A DNA stretch of 64,000 nucleotides from Bradyrhizobium diazoefficiens. Its GTDB lineage: Bacteria > Pseudomonadota > Alphaproteobacteria > Rhizobiales > Xanthobacteraceae. A program made the position numbers and the translations under genes. Numbering within the stretch: position 1 is the stretch's first letter; every line of letters begins with the position of its first letter. The stretch is from positions 1,054,001 to 1,118,000 of the forward strand of contig NZ_JAENXS010000001.1 in NCBI RefSeq assembly GCF_016612535.1. Direction: 5' to 3'. The notes under the pieces were generated by a model. That model worked only from the letters and a program-made list of their open reading frames with translations, had not been told where the DNA came from and searched no databases. This document shows positions 28,375 to 38,110 of this stretch, one piece after another.

Positions 28375-28962
28375 ATGCTCGCGCCATCGGGCGAATTGCT
28401 GCGCGCCGGCATGGCGCTGAAACTCAACCATCTCAAGCGTGCCGCCCAGTCTTATCTGCGTGACCGCACCAACCAGGCCACCGGACGCGCGACATCCTAT
28501 GCGGTCGCGGCGGGACTGTTCGCAGTGGCCGGGCTGTTCCTGATTGCGGCCTTCTTTGTCGGCCTGATCGCCCTGTATCGCTGGGTTGCCATCGCCTACG
28601 GGCAATTCTGGGGTTTTGGCACGGTCGCGGCCGTGCTGCTCGTGCTCGCCGCAGCTTGCGCCGGCGTGGCCATGGCGCAAATGAACCGTCGGACCAAGCC
28701 GATTGTGCCGCTCGCGAGCCGCATGCGCGTCGCGATCGGCACGCCGCGGATTCCGCGTGGGACGGTCAAGCAGGCGGTCAAGGAGGTCGCGACGACAATT
28801 CCCCTGGTGCCGCTCGCGCCAGGCGAACGCGGTCATGGCAGCAAATTTCCGCCGATCCGGGCCAACCGCCCCGTACAGCTTGGCCTGATCCTCGCCGCAA
28901 TTGGATTGCTGGGCTTCACGGCCGCGCGCCGGCGACGCCGCGGTCCAGGACTAGGCGCCTGA
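28375..28962 (+). CDS. Phage holin-like / DUF1469-type membrane protein
   Basis: The product is 195 residues. Two adjacent hydrophobic helices (AVAAGLFAVAGLFLIAAFFV and FGTVAAVLLVLAAACAGVA, about 45-105) follow an amphipathic N terminus, as in the putative Actinobacteria holin-X (DUF1469) family. A third short helix near the end (LGLILAAIGLLGF) precedes an Arg-rich tail. The lytic role implied by the name is not supported here, as there are no phage genes near. ATG 28375 follows CGGAGGATGTCCGC. Confidence 0.7.
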   Translation: MLAPSGELLRAGMALKLNHLKRAAQSYLRDRTNQATGRATSYAVAAGLFAVAGLFLIAAFFVGLIALYRWVAIAYGQFWGFGTVAAVLLVLAAACAGVAMAQMNRRTKPIVPLASRMRVAIGTPRIPRGTVKQAVKEVATTIPLVPLAPGERGHGSKFPPIRANRPVQLGLILAAIGLLGFTAARRRRRGPGLGA

Positions 28963-28963
28963 C

Positions 28964-30094
28964 ATGCGTGCGCGGCACAGCGAACAACTCGACTCCTGGC
29001 TGCTGGTCGCCGCCACGGCGGTTTTCGTCCTCAGCGCGGAACGCTACTTCCAGCAGTCGGGGCTGATCTGGCCGAGACCTCCCCAAGACCATCGCAATCA
29101 TGAAGCGCATTCACCGGAAACGAATCCGGCAAGCGCGGGCGCGCAGCCCGGCCATGGCCGCCGCTCGAAGAGCCCGTTCAAAATCCCCTGGGCGGGCTGG
29201 AAGGATATCTTCTGGCGCACCTATCAACGCATTGGCGACGACCGCCTGCTCGCGACCGCGGGCGGCGTCGTCTTCTTCGGGCTACTTGCGATTTTTCCGG
29301 CCGTGACCGCGCTCGTCTCGTCTTACGGACTGTTCGCCGATCCCTCCACCATCAGCGCCAACCTGCAGACGCTGGCGACGATGCTGCCCGAGGGCTCGTT
29401 CCAGATTGTCCAGGACCAGGTCGCGCGCGTGGTATCGAAGGGCAATACCGCGCTCGGGGCCACCTTCCTGTTCGGCCTCGTGCTTGCGGTCTGGAGCGCC
29501 AACGCTGGGGTCAAAGCGATCTTCGACGCCCTCAACGTCGCCTATGAAGAGCGCGAGAAGCGCAGTTTCATCAAGCTGAACCTGATTTCCCTGAGCTTCA
29601 CGGTTGGTGGCATCGCGGCGCTGCTGTTGATGGTGGGAGCCGTGGTCGCGTTCCCGCTCGCGCTCGATCATCTCGGCCTTGCGCCCGAGAGCAAGCTGAT
29701 CGTTGCGCTCGCGCGCTGGCCGCTGCTATTCGTCATCCTGCTGGCGGCGCTCGCCATTCTCTACCGCTTCGCACCTAGTCGCGACGCGCCGCGCTGGCAA
29801 TGGCTAAGCATCGGCGCCGTGACCGCCGCCCTGCTATGGATCGCCGGGTCCGCGCTGCTGTCCTGGTATCTGTCCGCATTCGCCAACTACAGCGCGACCT
29901 ACGGCTCGCTCGGCGCGGCGATCGGCCTGATGATGTGGATGTGGATGTCCGCTATCGTAGTCATGTTCGGGGCTGAGCTGAACTCGGAAATCGAACGGCA
30001 AACCCTGCGCGACACGACGACCGGCCGGCCGAAGCCGCTCGGCAGCCGTGAAGCGGTCTCGGCCGACACGATCGGCGCTGCAGCGCCGATCTGA
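28964..30094 (+). CDS. YihY/BrkB-family inner membrane protein
   Basis: The product is 376 residues. An N-terminal helix (LLVAATAVFVLSA) and a polar linker of about 60 residues precede the YihY core of six helices. Typical core segments are GGVVFFGLLAIFPAVTALVSSYG, WSANAGVKAIFDALNVAYEE, YGSLGAAIGLMMWMW and FGAELNSEIERQT. The family was once called RNase BN in error, and its transport or scaffold role is unsettled. The gene starts one base after the upstream membrane protein ends, so the two probably act together. Confidence 0.85.
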   Translation: MRARHSEQLDSWLLVAATAVFVLSAERYFQQSGLIWPRPPQDHRNHEAHSPETNPASAGAQPGHGRRSKSPFKIPWAGWKDIFWRTYQRIGDDRLLATAGGVVFFGLLAIFPAVTALVSSYGLFADPSTISANLQTLATMLPEGSFQIVQDQVARVVSKGNTALGATFLFGLVLAVWSANAGVKAIFDALNVAYEEREKRSFIKLNLISLSFTVGGIAALLLMVGAVVAFPLALDHLGLAPESKLIVALARWPLLFVILLAALAILYRFAPSRDAPRWQWLSIGAVTAALLWIAGSALLSWYLSAFANYSATYGSLGAAIGLMMWMWMSAIVVMFGAELNSEIERQTLRDTTTGRPKPLGSREAVSADTIGAAAPI

Positions 30095-30154
30095 TCCGTA
30101 ACTATCCCCTCGAATCACCAATGATGCTAGGCTCTTGCCGACTGGGAAGAGCGT

Positions 30155-30176
30155 GCCCGTTCGGGCCCGTGTTTTT
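30155..30176 (+). terminator. Possible weak terminator after the YihY gene
   Basis: GCCC-GTTC-GGGC is a 4-bp stem, followed after CCGTG by a T6 run at 30172-30177. The stem is short for an efficient terminator. It lies 60 bases after the stop of the YihY gene. Confidence 0.35.
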
Positions 30177-30214
30177 TCCGGGTGGGGAAGTCACCTGAGG
30201 GCGCAGCACGCGGC

Positions 30215-31693
30215 ATGATTCGCATTTCGACGATCTTTATCGCCATCTGCATGGTTCTGGTCGCGGCCTCGCTCGGGCTCGTGCTCTACGCGGTCGCCGG
30301 CATCAGCGGAACCGAATCCGCGATCGTGGCGCTGACCGCGCTGACCTTCCTGATCCTCTACAATGCAGTGTCGATGCGGCTACGCGACCGCAGCGACGTC
30401 GGCGGCCAGATCGCCGACCTGTCGCGCGGCACCGCCGACCTCGCCCGCCAGGTGGCCGAGTTCGGCCGCCGGCTCGCCGCGATCGAGGGCCGCATCGCCT
30501 CGTCCAATTCGACCAATTCCGACCGTGTCCAGTCAGTGGTCGGCGAGATCAACGAGCTCGGCGGGCTGGTCAGGCAGCTCGCCGCCACGGTGTCGACGCA
30601 TGAGGACCTGTTGGCCGGCGGCGTGCCGGCGCCGGCCTCCGCTCCGGGCGCCGGGCTGGAGCCGGAAGCGCCGGTCGACCTGATGGCGCCCTTCGAGGAG
30701 CAGCCGGCCGCGCCTCCCCCACTTCCCTCGCCAGCGCCGCCGCGGCCGACGCCTCCGGCAGTCCGGACCCATGCCGCCAACGCCGTTCAGGCCGTCGTCA
30801 GCCGCAATCAGACCCAAATGCTGGCGACGCTGCGCAACGCGATCGACGAGAACCGAATCGACATTTTCCTCCAGCCGATGGTGACGCTGCCGCAGCGCAA
30901 GGTCCGGTTCTACGAGGCGGTGACGCGCCTGCGCGACGAACGCGACCAGCTGATCGCGGCCGAGGAGTTCATCAGCATCGCCGAGGCTTCCGGGTTGATC
31001 GGACGCATCGACAACATGGTGATGCTGCGCTGTGTGCAGGTGCTGCGCCGGCTGATGGTGCGCAACAAGGATGTCGGCGTGTTCTGCAATGTCGCAGCCT
31101 CAACGCTCGGCAATTCCACCACATTCGCGCAATGTCTCGACTTCCTCGAGGCCAACCGGGCGCTGGCGCCGTCGCTGGTGCTGGAGTTCAAGCAGTCGAC
31201 CTTCCGTGGCCTCGGCCCCGCCGAGACCGAAAATCTCGCAGCGCTCGCGCAGCGTGGCTTCCGTTTCTCGATCGACCACGTCACGGACCTCAGGATCGAG
31301 CCGCGCGAACTCGCCGACCGCGGCGTGCGCTTCATCAAGGTCCCTGCATCCCTCTTGCTCGACCCCAAGCAGGCGTCGACCTCGGACATCCACCCCTCCG
31401 ACCTGTCCGACCTTCTCGGCCGCTTCGGCATCGATTTGATCGCGGAGCGGATCGAGGGCGAGCGCGCGGTGGTCGACCTGCTCGACTATGACGTGCGGTT
31501 CGGCCAGGGCTTTCTGTTCGCGCCGCCCCGGCCATTGCGGCCCGAAGGGGCATCTGCTACCGGCGGGGCCGCGCCGAACCAGGCGCAGGACATTCAGGGA
31601 TCCAATGGCTCCGCACCATCCAGCCCAGGCGCGACCACTACTGCTGCGTCACCGCGGGTCACCGGCAACGCGGCGCTCGCGCGACGCATCTGA
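30215..31693 (+). CDS. Membrane protein with degenerate EAL domain
   Basis: The product is about 492 residues. Two membrane helices (about 5-50) lead to a helical, probably coiled-coil region (60-130), a Pro-rich linker (150-195) and an EAL-type domain (about 210-450). The EAL signature has drifted: EAV replaces EAL in FYEAVTRLRD, the DDFGTG metal loop reads IDHVTD, and the later EG(V/I)E-type site reads AERIEGE. It probably does not hydrolyse cyclic di-GMP and may bind it or act by protein contact. ATG 30215 is chosen as the first Met of the helix; the ribosome site is weak. Confidence 0.8.
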   Translation: MIRISTIFIAICMVLVAASLGLVLYAVAGISGTESAIVALTALTFLILYNAVSMRLRDRSDVGGQIADLSRGTADLARQVAEFGRRLAAIEGRIASSNSTNSDRVQSVVGEINELGGLVRQLAATVSTHEDLLAGGVPAPASAPGAGLEPEAPVDLMAPFEEQPAAPPPLPSPAPPRPTPPAVRTHAANAVQAVVSRNQTQMLATLRNAIDENRIDIFLQPMVTLPQRKVRFYEAVTRLRDERDQLIAAEEFISIAEASGLIGRIDNMVMLRCVQVLRRLMVRNKDVGVFCNVAASTLGNSTTFAQCLDFLEANRALAPSLVLEFKQSTFRGLGPAETENLAALAQRGFRFSIDHVTDLRIEPRELADRGVRFIKVPASLLLDPKQASTSDIHPSDLSDLLGRFGIDLIAERIEGERAVVDLLDYDVRFGQGFLFAPPRPLRPEGASATGGAAPNQAQDIQGSNGSAPSSPGATTTAASPRVTGNAALARRI

Positions 31694-31708
31694 TCGGCCG
31701 CGCGCATC

Positions 31709-32563
31709 ATGACCACGCTGCATTTCGCCGAAAGCCTGCGCGAGCTCGTGGGCGGGGTCGACGTCGTGCTCAGCGACATCTGGGGCGTGGTCCACAACGG
31801 CCTGGAATCCTTCCCCGAGGCCTGCGAGGCGCTGCACACCTATCGCAGCCGCGGCGGTACGGTGATCCTGATCACCAACGCGCCGCGCCCGGCCGACTCC
31901 GTGCAGCGGCAATTGCGCAAGCTCGGCGTCGCCGACGAGACCTATGATGCAATCGTCTCCTCCGGCGATCTGACGCGACTCTACGTCGCCGAGCATCCCG
32001 GACGAAAAATGTTCTGGCTCGGCCCCGAGCGCGACAACTCGATCTATCGCGGCCTCGATGCGAAGACCGCGCCGCTGGAACAGGCCGACTACATCGTCTG
32101 CACCGGGCTCTATGACGACGAGACCGAGACTGCGGAAGACTATCGCGGCATGATGCTGAAGGCGCGCGAGCGCAAGCTGACGCTGGTCTGCGCCAACCCC
32201 GATATCGTGGTCGAGCGCGGCGACCGGCTGATCTATTGCGCCGGCGCGATTGCCGAGCTGTATCGCGAACTCGGCGGCGAGGTGATCTTCTACGGCAAGC
32301 CGCACCGGCCGATCTACGAGCGTGCGATGCGGCTCGCCGGCGAACGCCAGGGCCACCCAATCGACCGGAAAAAGGTGCTGGCGATCGGCGATTCCGTCCG
32401 CACCGACCTGACCGGCGCGCGCGAATTCGGCATCGACTGCCTGTTCGTCACCCGCGGCATTCATGCCGAGGAGTTCGAGGGCCTCGACCAGCTCGATCCC
32501 AAATCCGTGCTGGAATTGTTCGGCCATCCGCCGAAGGCGCTGATGCGCGAATTGAAGTGGTAA
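31709..32563 (+). CDS. HAD-superfamily class IIA hydrolase (TIGR01459 type)
   Basis: The product is 284 residues. HAD motif I is SDIWGVVHNG: the nucleophile Asp is kept, and Trp sits where most HADs have the second Asp, as is normal for this subgroup. Motif II is in VILITNAP, motif III Lys in FYGKPHRPIYERA, and motif IV is AIGDSVRTDLTGA. The phosphatase substrate is unknown; NagD-like enzymes act on small sugar or nucleotide phosphates. It starts 15 bases after the EAL gene. Confidence 0.85.
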   Translation: MTTLHFAESLRELVGGVDVVLSDIWGVVHNGLESFPEACEALHTYRSRGGTVILITNAPRPADSVQRQLRKLGVADETYDAIVSSGDLTRLYVAEHPGRKMFWLGPERDNSIYRGLDAKTAPLEQADYIVCTGLYDDETETAEDYRGMMLKARERKLTLVCANPDIVVERGDRLIYCAGAIAELYRELGGEVIFYGKPHRPIYERAMRLAGERQGHPIDRKKVLAIGDSVRTDLTGAREFGIDCLFVTRGIHAEEFEGLDQLDPKSVLELFGHPPKALMRELKW

Positions 32564-32599
32564 GCTCCGGTGTTCCGAGGCAACGACGCACCAACGCAG

Positions 32600-32624
32600 A
32601 AAGCCCGGGACAGGCCCGGGCTTT
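32600..32624. terminator. Bidirectional terminator hairpin
   Basis: AAAGCCCGGG-ACAGG-CCCGGGCTTT is a perfect 10-bp stem whose A and T ends serve both strands. It sits between the convergent HAD and cheY-like genes, 36 and 31 bases from their stops. Confidence 0.85.
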
Positions 32625-32654
32625 CCAAATTGAGCTGATGGCTTCGAAGCGCGC

Positions 32655-33050
32655 TTACGCGCTCGCCATGTCCGGGAAGACCGCCTCGATCTTGGTCTTC
32701 AGCGTCGCCGCGTTGAACGGCTTGACGATGTAGTTGTTCACGCCGGCCTTCTTGGCCGCGATCACGTTCTCGGTCTTGGATTCCGCCGTGATCATGATGA
32801 AGGGCGTGGTGGCAAGGTTGGGATCGGCGCGCACTTCGCGCAGCAGATCGTAGCCCGTCATCGGCTCCATGTTCCAATCGGAGATCACGAGCCCGTACTT
32901 CTTGCCGCGCATCTTGTTCAGCGCTGCCGAACCGTCGCTGGCGTCGTCGATATTATCGAAGCCAAGCTGCTTCAGCAGATTCCGGATGATACGGATCATG
33001 GTGCTGTAATCATCCACCACTAGAACCGGCATCGACAAATCAACCGCCAT
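32655..33050 (-). CDS. CheY-like single-domain response regulator
   Basis: The product is 131 residues, a receiver domain only. Acidic pair in VLVVDDYSTMIR, phosphoacceptor Asp in LVISDWNMEPMTG, Thr/Ala switch in IMITAESKTENV and Lys in YIVKPFNAATLKTKI. The sequence is of the chemotaxis CheY type. No other chemotaxis genes are nearby, so its kinase must be elsewhere. The upstream region has GTTAAC-type text but no exact CtrA site. Confidence 0.92.
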   Translation of the reverse strand: MAVDLSMPVLVVDDYSTMIRIIRNLLKQLGFDNIDDASDGSAALNKMRGKKYGLVISDWNMEPMTGYDLLREVRADPNLATTPFIMITAESKTENVIAAKKAGVNNYIVKPFNAATLKTKIEAVFPDMASA

Positions 33051-33279
33051 CTCGACTCCCCCAACGCAACCCTAGGAAATATTACGATCGGACCTGCTGA
33101 GCCGGAGCCCGCGGTTCCACGTTTCAAGGACTAGCATCAAGGCGTTAAACAGCGCGTTAACTGGGGCGGCCTTCAAAAGGATTGAATCACGTTCAATGTG
33201 GCAGACCCCTCCCGCTTGACTTCATCGGGCGGGTCAAGCCACGGTCCCGACCGGTCCCGCCGGCTCGAGAATTCCCCTG

Positions 33280-34251
33280 ATGGCTCCGCAATTTACCGTT
33301 ATCCGCGATACCACGCCGGATTCTGCGATCCTGAAGGGGGCAGTGGTCGCTATGGGCAGTTTCGACGGGGTTCATCTCGGCCACCGGGCGGTGATTGCCG
33401 CAGCCCTGGAAATGGGCCGGGCGCATGGCCGCCCTGCGCTGGCGCTGACCTTCGAGCCGCATCCGCGCCGGTTTTTCAGCCCCAACACCCCGCAATTCCG
33501 CCTGACGGACGAACGGGCCAAGCTGCGGCTTCTGGCCGGGACCGGCCTCGCCGGCGCCGTCGTCATGACCTTCGACAAGGCTAGAGCCGGCACCAGCGCG
33601 CAGGATTTCATTCACCATGACCTGATCGAGCGCCTCGGGGTCAGCGGGATCGCGGTCGGCTACGACTTCCATTTCGGCAAGGGCCGGGTCGGCTCACCGA
33701 GCCTGCTGGCGAATGAAGCACCTCGGCTCGGCATCGAGATCGACGTGCAGCCGCATGTTGATATCGACGAGCGCCCGGTTTCCTCCAGCGCCATCCGGAT
33801 CGCACTCGCAGAGGGGCAGCTCGACCAGGCCACCACCATGTTGGGCGCGCCCTGGTTCATCACCGGCGAGGTCATCCATGGCGAGAAGCGCGGCCGCGAC
33901 CTCGGCTATCCCACAGCCAATATCCGGCTCGATGCCAATTGCGGGCTGAAGCACGGCATCTATGCGGTGCGGATCGGCCGCGGCGCCGAACGCCTGGACG
34001 GGGTGGCAAGCTTCGGCCGCCGCCCGACATTCGACAATGGCGCGCCCCTGCTGGAAATCTTCCTGTTCGACTTCAAGGGCGACCTCTACGGGGAAGCGCT
34101 GGACTGCGCCTTCGTCGGCTTCATCCGCGAGGAGCTGAAATTCGACAGTCTGGAAGCCCTGATCCGCCAGATGGACGACGATTCCACCCGCGCCCGCGCC
34201 ATACTGACCGCCGCCCCGGACGCGTATCCGCGGCTTGGTGAGGTCGATTAA
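33280..34251 (+). CDS. ribF: Bifunctional riboflavin kinase/FAD synthetase
   Basis: The product is 323 residues. The N-terminal nucleotidyltransferase domain has GSFDGVHLGHRAVI and FEPHPRRFF, then VGYDFHFGKGRVGS. The C-terminal kinase domain has GEVIHGEKRGRDLGYPTANI and IYAVRIGRGAERLDGVASFG. It phosphorylates riboflavin to FMN, then adenylates FMN to FAD; the FAD is needed by CoxM among others. It stands upstream of ileS in the common ribF-ileS-lspA order. No FMN riboswitch is visible before it. Confidence 0.95.
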   Translation: MAPQFTVIRDTTPDSAILKGAVVAMGSFDGVHLGHRAVIAAALEMGRAHGRPALALTFEPHPRRFFSPNTPQFRLTDERAKLRLLAGTGLAGAVVMTFDKARAGTSAQDFIHHDLIERLGVSGIAVGYDFHFGKGRVGSPSLLANEAPRLGIEIDVQPHVDIDERPVSSSAIRIALAEGQLDQATTMLGAPWFITGEVIHGEKRGRDLGYPTANIRLDANCGLKHGIYAVRIGRGAERLDGVASFGRRPTFDNGAPLLEIFLFDFKGDLYGEALDCAFVGFIREELKFDSLEALIRQMDDDSTRARAILTAAPDAYPRLGEVD

Positions 34252-34311
34252 GGGCCCAACCCGGTCTGTCGGACCTTTGCGCTTCCCCTGCCCCCCTGCT
34301 ATGGAGAGCCC

Positions 34312-34359
34312 ATGTTTGCGCGGCGCATCATAGGGATTAGCGGCCCGGCTTCCGCCTGA
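34312..34359 (+). CDS. Putative 15-codon leader peptide upstream of ileS
   Basis: An ATG preceded by GGAGAGCCC opens a frame reading MFARRIIGISGPASA and then stops. Three of codons 6-9 are isoleucine (ATC ATA GGG ATT), including the ATA codon, which is very rare in such GC-rich genomes. The stop codon falls inside a strong hairpin. The layout (ribosome site, Ile-rich peptide, hairpin, then ileS) resembles an attenuation leader. Translation of the peptide is not shown, and chance cannot be excluded for so short a frame. Confidence 0.4.
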   Translation: MFARRIIGISGPASA

Positions 34360-34390
34360 GCCATTTGGCTCGGCGCAAGACCGGGATTTT
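34344..34390 (+). promoter_or_regulatory. Terminator-like nested hairpin in the ileS leader
   Basis: GCC-T-GAGCC-ATTT-GGCTC-GGC (34354-34374) gives 8 pairs with one bulge. Outer arms CCCGG (34344-34348) and CCGGG (34381-34385) can enclose it, and ATTTTG follows. It begins inside the short leader frame and ends 60-70 bases before the ileS start. It could work as an attenuator or as a simple leader structure. Confidence 0.45.
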
Positions 34391-34452
34391 GTCGTTTCAC
34401 CCGCGATTCCAGTCGCTATCCGTTCCCGCGCCCTTCCGAGCCAGTCAGCCTC

Positions 34453-37400
34453 ATGTCCGATAAGCCACAAAAGCCCCAAAAGTCTGAAGCCAAAGACTAT
34501 TCGAAGACCCTGTTCCTGCCACAGACCGAATTCCCGATGCGCGCCGGCCTGCCGCAACGCGAGCCGGAGATCCTCAAGCGCTGGTACGAGATCGGCCTCT
34601 ACGAGAAGCTGCGCGAGAATGCGAGGGGGCGCCCCAAGTTCGTGCTGCATGACGGCCCCCCCTATGCCAACGGCAACATCCACATCGGCACCTCGCTGAA
34701 CAAGATCCTCAAGGATCTCGTCACCAAGAGCCAGCAGATGCTCGGCTTCGATTCCAACTACGTGCCGGGCTGGGACTGCCACGGCCTGCCGATCGAGTGG
34801 AAGGTCGAGGAGGAGCACTATCGCAAGAAAGGCAAGCAGAAGCCCGACTTTCGCGACAGCACCGCGATGATCGATTTCCGGAAAGAGTGCCGTGCCTACG
34901 CCACGCACTGGCTCAACGTGCAGCGCGAGGAGTTCAAGCGTCTCGGCGTGATCGGCGACTGGGCTCATCCCTACGCCACCATGAACTATCCGGCCGAAGC
35001 CCAGATCGCCCGCGAGCTGATGAAGTTCGCCGCCAACGGCACGCTCTATCGCGGCTCCAAGCCGGTGATGTGGAGCGTGGTCGAGAAAACCGCGCTGGCA
35101 GAGGCCGAGGTCGAATACGAGGACTACACGTCCGACATGGTCTGGGTGAAATTCCCGGTCACCTCGCCGGCGCATGGCGCGTTGGCCTCGGCAAGCGTCG
35201 TGATCTGGACCACCACGCCCTGGACTCTACCGGGCAACCGCGCCATCTCGTTCTCGCCCAGGATCGCCTATGGCCTCTATGAGATCACGGATGCGCCGGC
35301 CGACAATTGGGCCAAGACCGGCGAGCTCCTGATCCTTGCGGACGCGCTCGCCGCGGAAGTTTTCAAGCAGGCACGCGTCACCGCTTATGAGAAGATCCGC
35401 GACATCCCTGGCGACACCATGGACGCGATCGAATGCGCCCATCCGCTGAAGGGGCTTGCCGGCGGCTACGACTTCATCGTGCCGCTCTTGCCCGGCGACC
35501 ATGTCACCGACGACACAGGCACCGGCTTCGTGCACACCGCGCCGAGCCACGGTCGCGAAGACTTCGACGTCTGGATAGCGAATACCCGCGAACTCGATGC
35601 CCGCGGCATCAACAGCGCCATCCCCTACACCGTCGACGAGAACGGCGCCTATACCGGCCATGCGCCGGGCTTTGCTGGCAAGCGTGTCATCAACGACAAG
35701 GGAGAAAAGGGCGACGCCAACGAGGCCGTGATCAAGGCGCTCGTCGACAAGGGCATGCTGCTCGCACGCGGCCGGTTGAAGCATCAATATCCGCATTCCT
35801 GGCGCTCCAAGAAGCCGGTGATCTTCCGCAACACGCCGCAATGGTTCATCGCGATGGACAAACCTATTGTGGACGCCCCGGGCAGGCCCGGCGCTATGGA
35901 CATCGCGACCGACGACAAGACCAAGTCCGGCGACACGCTGCGCGCCCGCGCGCTGCACGCGATCTCCGTGACGCAATGGGTGCCGCCCTCGGGCGAGAAC
36001 CGCATCAACGGCATGATCGAGGCGCGCCCCGACTGGGTGATCTCGCGCCAGCGCGCCTGGGGCGTGCCGATCGCCGTGTTCGTGCGCGAGAAGGGCGACG
36101 GCTCCGCCGAGATCCTCCAGGACGAGGCCGTCAACACCCGCATCGGCGACGCCTTCGAAAAGGAAGGCGCGGACGCCTGGTACGCTATGGGCGCGCGCGA
36201 GCGCTTCCTGGGACCGCGTGCCAGCGAGGACTGGCAGAAGGTCGACGACATTCTCGACGTCTGGTTCGATTCCGGCTCGACCCACGCTTTCGTGCTGGAA
36301 GACCCCGTGCATTTCCCCGGCCTTGCCGGCATCAAGCGCAAGGTCGACGGCGGCACCGACACCGTGATGTATCTCGAAGGCTCGGACCAGCATCGCGGCT
36401 GGTTCCACTCTTCACTGCTGGAAAGCTGCGGCACGCGCGGTCGCGCGCCCTACGACATCGTGCTGACCCACGGCTTCACCCAGGCCGAGGACGGCCGCAA
36501 GATGTCGAAATCTCTCGGCAACACCATCGAGCCGCAGGCCGTCATCAAGGAATCCGGCGCCGACATCCTGAGACTCTGGGTCGCGTCCTGCGACTACACC
36601 GACGACCAGCGCATCGGCCCCGAGATCCTGAAGAACACGGTCGAGACCTACCGCAAGCTGCGCAACACCGTTCGCTGGATGCTCGGCACGCTGCATCACT
36701 ACAAGCCGGCCGACGCGATCGCACCTGCCGAGATGCCGGAGCTCGAGCGGCTGATGCTGCATGAGCTCGCGCTCCGCGCCGAGCTGGTTCGCAAGTCCTA
36801 TGAGACGTTCGACTTCAAGAGCGTAGTCGCAACGCTGTCCGCCTTCCTGAACAGCGAGCTCTCGGCGTTCTATTTCGATATCCGCAAGGACACGCTCTAT
36901 TGCGATCCGCCGTCTTCGCCGGCGCGCAAGGCGGCGCTGACCACGATCGACTTGCTGTGCAACGCGATCCTGAAATGGCTGGCGCCGGTCCTGAGCTTCA
37001 CCGCCGAAGAAGGCTGGGGGATGTACAGGCCGGATGCCGAACCGTCGGTGCATTTGACGCTGTTCCCGGAAGATTTGGAAAAGCTTCGTGACGACAAGCT
37101 CGCCGCGAAATGGGAGACCATCCGCAACGTCCGCCGCGTCGTCACCGGCGCGCTGGAGCTCGAGCGCGCGGCCAAGAACATCGGCTCGTCGCTGGAGGCC
37201 TCGCCGGTGATCTATGTCGCCGACCGCGAGATGCTCGCGACATTGTTCGACGTCGATCTCGCCGAGATCTGCATCACCTCGAACTACGAGGTGCGCGAGG
37301 GCGAGGCGCCGGCTTCCGCATTCCGTCTCGATGCCGTGCCCGGCGTCGCGGTCGTGGTGGAGAAGGCCGTCGGCACCAAATGCGCCCGCTCCTGGAAGAT

Positions 37401-37497
37401 CCTGCCCACGGTCGGCGAAGACGCCGAATACCCTGACGTCACCCCGCGCGACGCCAAGGCGCTGCGCGAATGGAAGGCGTTGGGCGTGAGCGTTTAA
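34453..37497 (+). CDS. ileS: Isoleucyl-tRNA synthetase
   Basis: The product is 1014 residues. Class I motifs: HIGH as [18 protein letters not shown] and KMSKS as [17 protein letters not shown]. The editing domain has the CP1 pattern [18 protein letters not shown] and [19 protein letters not shown]. The C-terminal domain ends [14 protein letters not shown], where E. coli has the zinc-binding CPRCW; the second Cys pair is also missing, so this zinc site is lost. It charges tRNA-Ile. ATG 34453 starts a Lys-rich tail. Confidence 0.97.
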   Translation: MSDKPQKPQKSEAKDYSKTLFLPQTEFPMRAGLPQREPEILKRWYEIGLYEKLRENARGRPKFVLHDGPPYANGNIHIGTSLNKILKDLVTKSQQMLGFDSNYVPGWDCHGLPIEWKVEEEHYRKKGKQKPDFRDSTAMIDFRKECRAYATHWLNVQREEFKRLGVIGDWAHPYATMNYPAEAQIARELMKFAANGTLYRGSKPVMWSVVEKTALAEAEVEYEDYTSDMVWVKFPVTSPAHGALASASVVIWTTTPWTLPGNRAISFSPRIAYGLYEITDAPADNWAKTGELLILADALAAEVFKQARVTAYEKIRDIPGDTMDAIECAHPLKGLAGGYDFIVPLLPGDHVTDDTGTGFVHTAPSHGREDFDVWIANTRELDARGINSAIPYTVDENGAYTGHAPGFAGKRVINDKGEKGDANEAVIKALVDKGMLLARGRLKHQYPHSWRSKKPVIFRNTPQWFIAMDKPIVDAPGRPGAMDIATDDKTKSGDTLRARALHAISVTQWVPPSGENRINGMIEARPDWVISRQRAWGVPIAVFVREKGDGSAEILQDEAVNTRIGDAFEKEGADAWYAMGARERFLGPRASEDWQKVDDILDVWFDSGSTHAFVLEDPVHFPGLAGIKRKVDGGTDTVMYLEGSDQHRGWFHSSLLESCGTRGRAPYDIVLTHGFTQAEDGRKMSKSLGNTIEPQAVIKESGADILRLWVASCDYTDDQRIGPEILKNTVETYRKLRNTVRWMLGTLHHYKPADAIAPAEMPELERLMLHELALRAELVRKSYETFDFKSVVATLSAFLNSELSAFYFDIRKDTLYCDPPSSPARKAALTTIDLLCNAILKWLAPVLSFTAEEGWGMYRPDAEPSVHLTLFPEDLEKLRDDKLAAKWETIRNVRRVVTGALELERAAKNIGSSLEASPVIYVADREMLATLFDVDLAEICITSNYEVREGEAPASAFRLDAVPGVAVVVEKAVGTKCARSWKILPTVGEDAEYPDVTPRDAKALREWKALGVSV

Positions 37498-37505
37498 TCC
37501 CCGCC

Positions 37506-38000
37506 ATGACGCCGCTCCGCGCCGGCATCCTCGCGGCCGTGGTCACACTGGTGGCCGACCAGGCCTCAAAGCTCTGGCTGCTGAACGGGTTCGACCTCGC
37601 CCGTCGAGGCGTGGTGAGAGTGGCGCCATTCTTCGACCTGGTGCTGGCCTGGAACATCGGGATCAGCTTCGGCTGGCTCCAGAACGACGGTCAGGCCGCG
37701 CAGCTCGCACTGATGGCGGTGAAAGTCGTCGCGGTAATTGCGCTGGCGATCTGGATGGCGCGGTCGCAGACCCGGCTCGCCACCGTGGCCCTGGGGTTGA
37801 TCATCGGCGGCGCCATCGGCAATGGCATCGACCGCTTCGCCTATGGCGCGGTGGTCGATTTCGCCCTGTTCCACATCGAAATCGGCGGAAATACCTATAA
37901 TTGGTACGTGTTCAACCTGGCGGACGTGGCCATCGTTGCCGGGGTGGCGGCCCTATTGTATGATTCCTTCCTCGGGGTGCCCGCCGCAAAAGCGCCCTGA
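37506..38000 (+). CDS. lspA: Lipoprotein signal peptidase II
   Basis: The product is 164 residues with four membrane helices. The aspartic protease motifs are GNGIDRFAYGAVVDF (first Asp) and FNLADVAIVAG (second Asp). ADQASKLW near the N terminus is a further family block. It cleaves signal peptides of prolipoproteins in the inner membrane. It lies 8 bases after ileS, the usual arrangement. Confidence 0.95.
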   Translation: MTPLRAGILAAVVTLVADQASKLWLLNGFDLARRGVVRVAPFFDLVLAWNIGISFGWLQNDGQAAQLALMAVKVVAVIALAIWMARSQTRLATVALGLIIGGAIGNGIDRFAYGAVVDFALFHIEIGGNTYNWYVFNLADVAIVAGVAALLYDSFLGVPAAKAP

Positions 38001-38110
38001 TCCCGGCCGATACGGACCGGAGGCGGAACCTTGCTTGGCGGGGAGTGGTCGCGCGAGACGCGGCAAGACTGGCACAATCAAGACTGCCACAATATGGAAC
38101 GGGTACGGGT

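Noticed and set aside
28375..28962. Prophage, suggested by a holin-like protein
   Set aside because: No capsid, tail, integrase or lysis partner is nearby. The protein fits a bacterial membrane family.
33110..33175. CtrA box (TTAA-N7-TTAA) upstream of the cheY-like gene
   Set aside because: The two TTAA half-sites are 8 bases apart, not 7, and no second site was found.
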